This document shows, piece after piece, positions 13,931 to 20,200 of a DNA stretch of 20,544 nt; position 1 is the stretch's first letter; every line of letters begins with the position of its first letter. A program made the position numbers and the translations under genes. The DNA lies in assembly GCA_905207425.1 (NCBI GenBank), contig CAJLLB010000021.1, positions 1 through 20,544 on the forward strand, given 5' to 3'. Origin of the DNA: an uncultured Collinsella sp. (GTDB lineage: Bacteria; Actinomycetota; Coriobacteriia; Coriobacteriales; Coriobacteriaceae). The notes beneath the pieces are model-generated. The model was not told where the DNA came from and did not search any database. It worked only from the letters and a program-made list of their open reading frames with translations.

Positions 13931-15100
13931 ATGAGCACGTATGCTATCAAGGCCGACAAGTTCTTTTTGCCGGCGGGGCCGCAGCTGGGCGGCTTCCTGA
14001 TGGTCGAAGACGGCGTCTTTGGCGCTTGGCAGGCCGATGAGCCCGCTTGCGAGATCAAAGATTATTCGGGTACATGGATTGCGCCGGGCATGGTGGATAC
14101 CCACATTCATGGCTTCTATAACCATGCCACGACCGATAACGATGCCGAGGGTATCAACATCAGCTCGACCGAGCTCGCTCGTCGTGGTACCACCAGCTGG
14201 CTTCCTACGACCTTTACCGACGGCGTGGAACAGATCAAGGACGCTTGTGCCGCTATTGCACAGGCGGACGAAGAGCGCGGACCCGAGTTCTGTGGTGCCC
14301 GTATTCAGGGCATCTACCTGGAGGGTCCGTTCTTTACCATGAAGCATGTGGGCGCCCAGAACCCCGCTTATCTGATCGACCCGTCCGAGGAAGTTTTTGA
14401 CGAGTGGCAGGAGGCCGCTGGTGGTCGTATCGTCAAGAGCGCTATGGCGGCCGAGCGTGACGGTGCTGCCGCTTACGCCGCGGCTCTGAGCGCAAAGGGC
14501 GTCGTGACCTGTATTGGCCACTCCGATGCTACCTATGATGAGTGTGCCGCCGCCATCAATGCTGGCGCCAGCTGCTTTACGCATACCTATAACGGCCAGC
14601 GTGGCCTCCATCACCGTGAGCCCGGTGTTGTTGGCGCCGCTATGACCACGCCCAACACCTATGCCGAGATCATCTGCGATGGCAAACATGTGAACCCTGC
14701 TGCTATCAAGGCCCTGCTGCAGGCCAAGGGCTGGCAGCACACGGTGCTGATTACCGACTGCCTGGGTTGCGGCGGCATGCCCGAGGGCAAGTACACCAGC
14801 GGCGGCATGGATGTCATTATGAAGGACAACCTTTGCTGGCTCGCCGATGGCTCTGCTATCGCCGGCTCAGTGCTCACGCTCGCACAGGGCGTCAAGAACA
14901 TCGTTGACTGGGGTCTTGCGAGCGCCGATATCGCAATTCGCATGGCGACCGAGGTGCCCGCGCGTTCTGCTCACGTCGAGGATAAATGTGGCAGCATTAT
15001 GCCGGGCCGCGATGCCGATTTTGTCGTGTTCAATCCCGACCTTACCCTGGTCGAGACGTATGTGGGTGGCAACAGCGTCGGCAATGCGTTTGCCGAGTAG
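13931..15100 (+). CDS. nagA: N-acetylglucosamine-6-phosphate deacetylase
   Basis: 389 aa, the family's normal size. It removes acetate from GlcNAc-6-P in the cytoplasm to give glucosamine-6-P. Metal and catalytic positions are present: D56-T-H58-I-H60, E131 in LEGPFF, H197 in GHSDA, H218 in THTYNG, and D276 in ITDC. NGQRGLHHREPGVVGAA and the C-terminal GSIMPGRDADFVVFNPDLTL are also typical. THTYNG and TDC differ slightly from the commoner THLFNAM and TDA, but the ligands are kept. ATG 13931 follows GGGAG. It lies 143 nt after the regulator gene. No nagB (glucosamine-6-P deaminase) is in the window, so the pathway must be completed elsewhere. Confidence 0.93.
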   Translation: MSTYAIKADKFFLPAGPQLGGFLMVEDGVFGAWQADEPACEIKDYSGTWIAPGMVDTHIHGFYNHATTDNDAEGINISSTELARRGTTSWLPTTFTDGVEQIKDACAAIAQADEERGPEFCGARIQGIYLEGPFFTMKHVGAQNPAYLIDPSEEVFDEWQEAAGGRIVKSAMAAERDGAAAYAAALSAKGVVTCIGHSDATYDECAAAINAGASCFTHTYNGQRGLHHREPGVVGAAMTTPNTYAEIICDGKHVNPAAIKALLQAKGWQHTVLITDCLGCGGMPEGKYTSGGMDVIMKDNLCWLADGSAIAGSVLTLAQGVKNIVDWGLASADIAIRMATEVPARSAHVEDKCGSIMPGRDADFVVFNPDLTLVETYVGGNSVGNAFAE

Positions 15101-15132
15101 CCGCCAAAGAAACGATCCGAGAGGGGATTTAG

Positions 15133-15606
15133 ATGATTTACGGTGCATTGGGCGATATCGAGGAGTACCGTGGAATGCTCAAGGGCCTCGACGTGCTGAT
15201 CGATTGGCTCGAGGAGAACGATCCGGCGAAGCTCGAGGTCGGCAGCCATCCGATTCTGGGCGACAAGGTCTTTGCGAACGTCATGGCTCCCACGACGCGT
15301 CCCGAAGCCGAGGCTCACTATGAGACGCATCAGCGCTATCACGACCTGCAGATCGACGTCGAGGGTCGCGAGGCCTTTAAGGTTGCCACGGGCAGCCTGA
15401 CGCTGGTTCAGGAGTTTGACGAGAAGGACGACTACGATCTGGTCGATTCCGACGCCTCGATCGCCGGCGATCTTGCTGACGACAAGTTTGCGCTGTTTGT
15501 TGCCGGCGAGCCTCATATGCCCACGCTCGAGTTCCCGGGCGATGGCGCGCAGCCGGTCAAGAAGATCTGCTTTAAGCTGCTTGCAGACGCTTACTGGGAG
15601 GAGTAG
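15133..15606 (+). CDS. YhcH/YjgK/YiaL (DUF386) family protein
   Basis: 157 aa, normal for this cupin-like family. Members occur in sialic-acid, N-acetylmannosamine and other sugar operons and are thought to act on the sugar anomer or to assist the pathway; EbgC is a relative. Recognisable segments: MIYGALGDIEEYRGM, FANVMAPTTRPEAEAHYETH, RYHDLQIDVEGREAF (conserved metal-binding His/Glu region), LFVAGEPHMPTLEF and VKKICFKL (the conserved Lys strand). Starts 32 nt after nagA, with GAGGGGATTTAG before ATG 15133, so it is probably in one transcript with nagA. The link with NagA suggests a role in amino-sugar use; the precise reaction is not known. Confidence 0.88.
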   Translation: MIYGALGDIEEYRGMLKGLDVLIDWLEENDPAKLEVGSHPILGDKVFANVMAPTTRPEAEAHYETHQRYHDLQIDVEGREAFKVATGSLTLVQEFDEKDDYDLVDSDASIAGDLADDKFALFVAGEPHMPTLEFPGDGAQPVKKICFKLLADAYWEE

Positions 15607-15651
15607 CGCACTGCTCGTGAGCTAGCGTGGTTCCCCTTGGGGAGCGCGTTT

Positions 15652-15702
15652 AAGCCCCGCTGATCGTGGTTCCTTTGGGGATTGCGGTTGACGGGGCTTT
15701 TT
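15652..15702 (+). terminator. Terminator with long loop after the nagA operon
   Basis: AAGCCCCG (15652-15659) pairs with CGGGGCTT (15692-15699), followed by TTT. The long loop holds TGGTTCCTTTGGGGATTGCG, a diverged copy of the hairpin sequence TGGTTCCCCTTGGGGAGCGC just upstream (near 15628-15647), so the region looks locally duplicated. Confidence 0.75.
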
Positions 15703-15767
15703 GTTGAGTAGGGGAGTTGCCGGCGGCGTTGTGCCTGGATTGGCGGATGTGTGCCCGAAATCGGCAA

Positions 15768-15791
15768 CAAAAAAGCCGCCCGAGGGCGGCT
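15768..15791 (-). terminator. Terminator of the tRNA transcript
   Basis: On the minus strand AGCCGCC and GGCGGCT form a 7-bp stem with a small loop, followed by TTTTTTG. It lies 11 nt after the tRNA 3' end. Confidence 0.88.
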
Positions 15792-15802
15792 ATCTTGTGC
15801 AA

Positions 15803-15878
15803 TGGAGCCAGCGACCGGGCTCGAACCGGTGACCCCCGCTTTACGAGAGCGGTGCTCTACCAACTGAGCTACGCTGGC
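15803..15878 (-). tRNA. tRNA-Thr (anticodon CGT)
   Basis: 76 nt including an encoded CCA. Acceptor arms GCCAGCG and CGCTGGC pair over 7 bp. The D arm contains GTAGCTCAGTTGGTAGAGCA. The anticodon stem CCGCT/AGCGG holds loop CTCGTAA, giving anticodon CGT (codon ACG, Thr). The T loop has GGTTCGAGCCC. A good terminator follows on the same strand. Confidence 0.96.
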
Positions 15879-15917
15879 GGCCATGTGGTGACGCAACTGA
15901 GGCGTCAACGGCTGTCT

Positions 15918-15946
15918 ATGATACGGGACATCGCACATCCGCGCAA
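15918..15946 (-). promoter_or_regulatory. Promoter for tRNA-Thr
   Basis: Read on the minus strand: TTGCGC (15946-15941) and TATCAT (15923-15918) with a 17-bp spacer. Transcription should start about 30-35 nt before the mature tRNA 5' end. Confidence 0.55.
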
Positions 15947-16035
15947 GGGTTCTGACGGCTTTTCTCACTTTAAATGCACTAATATTGGTGACGTGATGTC
16001 TTGCTCTTGCGGATCTCAAGCAGAATGGGGCAGCG

Positions 16036-16518
16036 ATGGCTCAACCCAAGATTCTTCTCACACGTATCGACGACCGTTTCATTTACGGGCAAGACGTTGA
16101 GCTGTGGAACGAAGCCGTGGGTTCCAACCTTGTTTTAATCGTCAACGATGAGATTGCGGCTGATTCGCGCAAGTGGGCCCCTATGAGGGTGGCGACACCC
16201 GAGGGTGTCTGGACGCGGTTTTTCTCGGTGCAAAGGACTGTCGACATCGTTCATACCGCAACGCCGCGCCAATTGATTCTGATCATGGTGGCCTCACCCG
16301 CCGATGCACTCGTGCTGGTTAAGGGCCGCGTGCCAATAACCAAGATCAGCATCGGCCATATGCAGGCAGGGGAGGGCAAGCGTCCCGTTACGCCTGCCGT
16401 TGCCGTAGACAATGCGGACATCGCTGCCTTCAAAGAGTTGCAAAAGCTCGGCATAGAGCTAGAAATCCGCTATCTTCCCAGTTCCGCCCCCGACCCCATC
16501 GGCAATTTGTTCAACTGA
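16036..16518 (+). CDS. Orphan mannose/sorbose-family PTS EIIB with His-to-Tyr at the phosphorylation site
   Basis: 160 aa, full length for a stand-alone EIIB of the mannose-fructose-sorbose family, which normally passes phosphate from EIIA to the sugar through a His in RIDDRLIHGQ. Here the motif reads RIDDRFIYGQ, with Tyr17 (TAC) where the His belongs. The rest is conserved: LVLIVNDEIAADSRKW, TPRQLILIMVASPADALVLV, PITKISIGHMQAGEGKRPVT, VDNADIAAFKELQKLGIELE. No EIIA, IIC or IID gene is near, so it is an orphan. Without the His it should not relay phosphate, which suggests a sensor, binding or regulatory role, or decay with the frame still intact. ATG 16036 has GGGGCAG before it. Confidence 0.87.
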   Translation: MAQPKILLTRIDDRFIYGQDVELWNEAVGSNLVLIVNDEIAADSRKWAPMRVATPEGVWTRFFSVQRTVDIVHTATPRQLILIMVASPADALVLVKGRVPITKISIGHMQAGEGKRPVTPAVAVDNADIAAFKELQKLGIELEIRYLPSSAPDPIGNLFN

Positions 16519-16582
16519 TCCCTTGGGGACGGAGGAAAACGGATCATTTTGCCCTTGCGAGGGCCGCACGTGATACCGCCTG

Positions 16583-16740
16583 TCAAAAACTACGCCCATT
16601 TACTACGTTTGATCGGCCATCGCCGAGCATGTCGAATTTGAGAAAAACAAAACCGCAGGTAGACGGCTCGCGAATGTAACAAAAAGCGGTGCATGGTCGA
16701 GCATCCCGGGCTAAACGTAGTAAATGGACATAGTTTTGAT
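16583..16740. repeat. Inverted-repeat element, 158 bp
   Basis: The 28-bp ends at 16583-16610 and 16713-16740 are imperfect inverted copies sharing the core CCATTTACTACGTTT and a TCAAAA end. Weaker inverted similarity continues inward (CGAGCATG on the left, CGACCATG read from the right). No gene lies inside. It may be a non-autonomous mobile or palindromic repeat. The remaining sequence at 16519-16582 and 16741-16779 shows nothing recognisable. Confidence 0.55.
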
Positions 16741-16779
16741 ATGTCACTTATGCAGTCACAGCGAAAATGAGCCCAAAAG

Positions 16780-16817
16780 ATGAAAAGCGCCCGTCGGCGG
16801 TGGTGCCGGCGGGCGCT
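16780..16817 (-). terminator. Terminator of galM
   Basis: AGCGCCCG (16786-16793) pairs with CGGGCGCT (16810-16817), with an inner CGGC/GCCG. On the minus strand it is followed by TTTCATCTTTTGG. It lies 27 nt after the galM stop. Confidence 0.85.
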
Positions 16818-16843
16818 GCTGTGCGATATGTCGCGTTGTGGGC

Positions 16844-17896
16844 TTAGTGCCTCATAAAGTGGTATTCGATCACATTGCTGTAGGGGTGACCCGGGCCCAC
16901 AATGCCCTGTGGGAACAGCGGGTGGTGCGGCGTATCGGGATACATCTCGGCCTCGAGAGCAAAGCCGGCGCCCCAGTCATAGTTGGCATCGTCCTTGGCG
17001 TGCTCATCGCTAAGCCAGTTGCCGGTATAGAGCTGAACGCCCGGGGCGGTGGTGTAATAATCCAGCTCACGACCGGTCCACATCTCCTCGACATGCAGCG
17101 CGCGGCGCAGGTTGCGGCCGTACTGATAGCCATCGATGCACAGACAGTGATCGTAGCCACGGGCCTGCTTAATCTGCGGGTCGTCTGCCTCCATGCCGGG
17201 TGCGACGGGGCGCAGCTCGCGGAAGTCAAACGGCGTGCCCTCGACCGGAGCGATTTCGCCGGTGGGAATGTTCTGCTCGTTAATGGGCAGGTAGTGAGCG
17301 GCGTTGGCAACAAAGAAGTGTTCACAGTCCATGCCGGCGTTATGACCGGCGAGGTTAAAGTATGTGTGGTTGGTCATGGACACGTAGGTGGCGCGGTCGC
17401 TCTCGCAGCCATACTCGATGCGAAAGACGCCGGTGCGCGTAACGGTAAACACGGCCGTAAACGTACGGTTGCCGGGCAGGCCCAGTTCGCCATCCTCAAG
17501 CGAGGTGGTCATGCGCACGGCGTTGTGCACCTCGTCGAGCTCAACGTCCCACACGCGCTTGTGCAGGCCGTGCTCAAGATCGCTGTGCAGGTTGTTGACG
17601 CCTTCGTTGGCTGGCATATGCCAGTCCGTGCCGTCAATGGTGATCGTGGCACCCGCAGTGCGGTTGGCCACAGGGCCGATGGTCGCGCCAAAGCAGGCGG
17701 GGTTGTCAAAGTAATCCTCGAGCTTATCGAAGCCCAGCACCACATCGCGCACGTTGCCAGGGATGTCGGGCACATCGATGCCAAGCACGGTGGCGCCATA
17801 GTCCATAATGCGAACGCAGATCTCGGGCCCGTTGAGGGTGTAACGATGAACGGGAGTGCCGCACGGCGCGGTGCCGAAAAGCTCGGAAGTGATCAT
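16844..17896 (-). CDS. galM: Aldose 1-epimerase (galactose mutarotase)
   Basis: 350 aa, the normal size. It interconverts the alpha and beta anomers of galactose/glucose in the cytoplasm, feeding the Leloir pathway. Conserved parts: YGATVLGIDVPD, VVLGFDKLEDYFDNPACFGA, TIGPVANRTAGA, a diverged NNLHSDLEHGLHKRVWD in place of the usual NHLHGG motif, the catalytic-His motif TNHTYFNLAGH, GTPFDFRELRPVA, GYDHCLCID, PGVQLYTGNWL and FALEAEMYPDTPHHP with the catalytic Glu. The start is the ATG at 17896-17894: AGGAACC precedes it, and the in-frame extension to 17956 adds no family sequence. Divergent from the DeoR-type regulator gene. No galK/galT is in the window. Confidence 0.92.
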   Translation of the reverse strand: MITSELFGTAPCGTPVHRYTLNGPEICVRIMDYGATVLGIDVPDIPGNVRDVVLGFDKLEDYFDNPACFGATIGPVANRTAGATITIDGTDWHMPANEGVNNLHSDLEHGLHKRVWDVELDEVHNAVRMTTSLEDGELGLPGNRTFTAVFTVTRTGVFRIEYGCESDRATYVSMTNHTYFNLAGHNAGMDCEHFFVANAAHYLPINEQNIPTGEIAPVEGTPFDFRELRPVAPGMEADDPQIKQARGYDHCLCIDGYQYGRNLRRALHVEEMWTGRELDYYTTAPGVQLYTGNWLSDEHAKDDANYDWGAGFALEAEMYPDTPHHPLFPQGIVGPGHPYSNVIEYHFMRH

Positions 17897-17951
17897 TTGG
17901 TTCCTAACATCGAGGTATTTCGGACAAACTGTAGCGCGAACAGGCGAGATT

Positions 17952-17998
17952 ATCACTACACCCCACTAAAGCAGGGGTATTTTTCTCAAAAAAGTGAT
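17952..17998. promoter_or_regulatory. Nested inverted repeats in the galM-deoR intergenic region
   Basis: ATCACT (17952-17957) and AGTGAT (17993-17998) enclose ACCCC (17960-17964) / GGGGT (17974-17978), then ATTTTT. It could be an operator shared by the two divergent genes, or an attenuator-like hairpin. The sequence alone does not decide. Confidence 0.35.
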
Positions 17999-18040
17999 GA
18001 TTGGAACTGTGCGGGCGTTCATTTTTGACGGGTACGAGTC

Positions 18041-18049
18041 TGATACAAT
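18041..18049 (+). promoter_or_regulatory. Extended -10 promoter for the DeoR-type gene
   Basis: TGATACAAT fits an extended -10 (TG-n-TACAAT). TTGACG at 18025-18030 is only 13 bp away, too close for a normal -35. The start codon is about 53 nt downstream. Confidence 0.5.
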
Positions 18050-18101
18050 TTGTTCGTTACTGTTTGAATGATATGCGCGCAAAGAACGGCGAGGATTCAT
18101 C

Positions 18102-18866
18102 GTGATTAAGGCAGAGCGACAGGATAAGGTTCGTCAGCTGCTCGAAGAGCAGGGCACGGTCTCGGTTAAGGAGATCTCAGATGCGTTAGGTGTCTCGGAT
18201 ATGACGATCCGCCGCGATCTTGAGGAGCTTGCGAGCCTAGGCGAGATCGAGCGCGTGCACGGCGGAGCACGCAGTGCACAGGGCCGTCCCCACGCGATGT
18301 TGCGCCATGAGTATTCGCACAGCGAAAAGCGCACCAAGCATGCCGAGGAAAAGCTGCAGATTGCGCGCCGTGCCGTGGAGCTTATCGAGGAAGGCTCGAC
18401 CATCTTTTTGGGTACGGGCACTACGGTGGAGCAGATGGCCTCGATGCTGCCGGCGTTTCGCCTGCGCATCGTGACTAATTCGCTTTCGGTGTTTAGCCTG
18501 CTCGAGGCGCGCGAAGACTGTGATTTGTGCCTCGTGGGCGGTATGTACCGTCGCCGCACCGCCGCTTTTGTGGGGCCAACGGCCGAGGATACCCTGCGGG
18601 CATTGGGCATCGATGCGGCGTTTATCGGTGCCAACGGTATCTTGGACGGTGACGTATCTACGTCCAACATGGACGAGGGCCGTATCCAGCAGCTCGCCTT
18701 TAGCAAGGCAGACTCGCGCTACCTGATTGCCGATTCCAGTAAAATCGGCAAGCGCGACTTCTACACCTTCTGCCGCCTGGACAGCTTGGACGCCGTGGTG
18801 TGCGAACCGGGTATCGCCGCCGAGGACCGCGCCGCCATCGAGGAGCACACGCAGATCATTTGCTAG
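18102..18866 (+). CDS. DeoR/GlpR-family transcriptional regulator
   Basis: 254 aa, normal length. The N-terminal HTH is clear: RQDKVRQLLEEQGTVSVKEI, SDALGVSDMTIRRDLEELAS, GEIERVHGGARS. The C-terminal DeoRC sugar-phosphate-binding domain has EEGSTIFLGTGTTVEQMA, RIVTNSLSVFSLL, LVGGMYRRRTAAFVGPTAED, IDAAFIGANGI and YLIADSSKIGKRDFYTF. These regulators usually repress sugar operons and are released by a phosphorylated sugar. GTG 18102 follows GAGGA by 6 nt. The divergent galM suggests galactose or a tagatose/fructose phosphate as signal, but the effector cannot be read from sequence. Confidence 0.9.
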   Translation: MIKAERQDKVRQLLEEQGTVSVKEISDALGVSDMTIRRDLEELASLGEIERVHGGARSAQGRPHAMLRHEYSHSEKRTKHAEEKLQIARRAVELIEEGSTIFLGTGTTVEQMASMLPAFRLRIVTNSLSVFSLLEAREDCDLCLVGGMYRRRTAAFVGPTAEDTLRALGIDAAFIGANGILDGDVSTSNMDEGRIQQLAFSKADSRYLIADSSKIGKRDFYTFCRLDSLDAVVCEPGIAAEDRAAIEEHTQIIC

Positions 18867-18907
18867 CTATCGCTGCGGGAGATCGGACCAAGTATTCAGT
18901 TTGTGGG

Positions 18908-19213
18908 CTAGACCAGGCGGCCGTAGTCCTGTGACTGATGAAAGACATGGGCGATATAGATCGTATCGCGCTCAAACTTGTAAAGACACACGTATTTGTT
19001 GACGGTAAACGATCGATAATTGCGTGCCGCCAGCTCTCGTATGTGGGAGAGGGGCCGTAGGAGCGGCTGCTCGCGAAGCAGATCAAGCTGATATTCAAAC
19101 TCAGCAACAAAATTGCCTGCTGCACGTGGGTTCATAAGGATTTGAGCAAGGTATCTGACAATAGCCTCGTATTCATATTGTGCGCTTTCGAGTATTACGA
19201 CGTTATAGGCCAT
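18908..19213 (-). CDS. RelE/ParE-family toxin
   Basis: 101 aa. Small basic protein of the RelE/ParE fold: YNVVILESAQYEYEAIVRYL, LLREQPLLRPLSHIREL, NYRSFTVNKYVCLYKFERD, TIYIAHVFHQSQDYGRLV. RelE members cut mRNA in the ribosome and ParE members poison gyrase; this sequence style (long first helix, FHQSQDY end) is closer to the ParE/YoeB-like group, without certainty. Its start overlaps the last 11 nt of the antitoxin gene, the usual translationally coupled arrangement. Confidence 0.85.
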   Translation of the reverse strand: MAYNVVILESAQYEYEAIVRYLAQILMNPRAAGNFVAEFEYQLDLLREQPLLRPLSHIRELAARNYRSFTVNKYVCLYKFERDTIYIAHVFHQSQDYGRLV

Positions 19214-19469
19214 ATTTGTCTCGTATCGCGGTCGCGAAGGAGTCGTAGTCGCTGTAGTCGCCTTGCGATATCTCGTCTTCTGCCAACATCATACGAGACA
19301 GCAGCTTGGCTTTGGCGATTTCGTCTTGCATGAGACGATACTGGTCGCTGCTGATGCAGTGCATGGCCTCATAGCCGTTCTTAGTTACGGTGACGTCGCG
19401 CTCGGACTCAACAAGCGCGGTAAATGCAGCGGTGTCCTTCATGTCTCGGACGGGCACACAGGTGGGCAT
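19203..19469 (-). CDS. Phd/YefM-type antitoxin
   Basis: 88 aa. The N-terminus MPTCVPVRDMKDTAAFTALV and ERDVTVTKNGYEAMHCISSD follow the Phd/YefM DNA-binding fold (V-R-D-x-K, then beta strand and N-G-x-x-A-x-V/I). The C-terminus, acidic and rich in Tyr/Asp (DEISQGDYSDYDSFATAIR), should wrap the toxin. The start at 19469 is set by AAGGAGGTACCT directly upstream; the longer frame to 19532 is not supported. Complexes of such pairs normally repress their own promoter; TACAAT upstream on the minus strand is a possible -10. Confidence 0.87.
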   Translation of the reverse strand: MPTCVPVRDMKDTAAFTALVESERDVTVTKNGYEAMHCISSDQYRLMQDEIAKAKLLSRMMLAEDEISQGDYSDYDSFATAIRDKYGL

Positions 19470-19583
19470 AGGTACCTCCTTTGCGTTGGGACACAATTGT
19501 ACCACGCCTTGACAAGAATTCGGTACCGTCAAATTGTCTCAATCTGTAACGGGTGGGTGTGATCGGAGAGTCTGAGGGTCTTT

Positions 19584-19823
19584 ATGGGTGGAGCAAACGG
19601 CGTGACATGCGCTGTTGAATCCGTACGCCCGCTTGCGTTTTCGAGTGAAGAGGCAGCAAAGTTGATTGGCGTAAGCGCGAAGACCCTTGCAAATTGGCGC
19701 TGTCCTAGTAAGGGGCCGGAGTACATTCGCCTCGGCAAATCCTCGCGATCCCATGTTCTTTATTGTTACGATGATCATGAGGCTTGGCTGCACTCTCTGC
19801 GCCAGCAGGCCAAGGTAAATTGA
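19584..19823 (+). CDS. Small HTH protein, excisionase/MerR-like
   Basis: 79 aa. The pattern AFSSEEAAKLIGVSAKTLAN, WRCPSKGPEYIRLGKSSRSH, VLYCYDDHEAWL is that of HTH_17/AlpA-like DNA-binding proteins, including phage and island excisionases and small regulators. No integrase gene is in the window, so the role is open. GAGGGTC precedes ATG 19584. It is divergent from the toxin-antitoxin pair and lies in an AT-richer accessory stretch. Confidence 0.75.
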   Translation: MGGANGVTCAVESVRPLAFSSEEAAKLIGVSAKTLANWRCPSKGPEYIRLGKSSRSHVLYCYDDHEAWLHSLRQQAKVN

Positions 19824-20200
19824 TTGATAGCTGTTGGGCGCGGACAATATCGTTTGGACGGGTATAGCATGGTTCCATGCTCCGCGTTGCTAATTGCGCC
19901 GCTGCGTCATTTGTGAAATGGAATGATTGATGATGGAGAGGCGTGAGGTTCTCGGCTTGCCGCTTTTCACTTGGACTAATGACTGCGGCGGCAGAAAAAT
20001 GTCCTGGCGAACGACTATCGTATAGAACGCAGCGGTGGTTAGATGGGTCTTCGCGGTTTGAGTGGTACATGGATTGTCGGATGTGGGAGACGTGAGAAAC
20101 CCATGGTTTGGGGCAAGGTTGCTATTCTGACGAGTTTATCTCTTCATCCCTGTGGCAAAATGAGGACATATTGTCCTGTTATCTATCCAGAAGGTGCGTC
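19824..20200. other. Gene-poor spacer before the methyltransferase
   Basis: 377 nt with no convincing gene. It includes AGCATGG-TT-CCATGCT (19866-19881), a 7-bp inverted repeat that could be an operator or attachment-like site, and the operator-like palindrome at 20163-20177. Base composition is more even than in the core genes to the left. Confidence 0.5.
20163..20184 (+). promoter_or_regulatory. Palindromic operator and -10 before the methyltransferase
   Basis: AGGACA-TAT-TGTCCT (20163-20177) is a perfect inverted repeat, followed by TTATCT (20179-20184), a possible -10, 16 nt before the ATG. HTH-fused cytosine methyltransferases such as M.SsoII and M.EcoRII repress their own promoters, so this is a candidate autoregulatory site. 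Confidence 0.5.

Noticed and set aside
15628..15702. Tandem copies of TGGTTCC..TTGGGGA as a possible CRISPR-like array
   Set aside because: Only two diverged copies without regular spacers; explained as local duplication around a terminator. No CRISPR array was seen anywhere in the window.
16838..18028. 396-aa plus-strand open frame
   Set aside because: Antisense to galM, whose motifs are clear; the plus-strand protein has no recognisable features.
19705..20070. 121-aa minus-strand open frame
   Set aside because: Overlaps the HTH gene, and neither composition nor start site is convincing.
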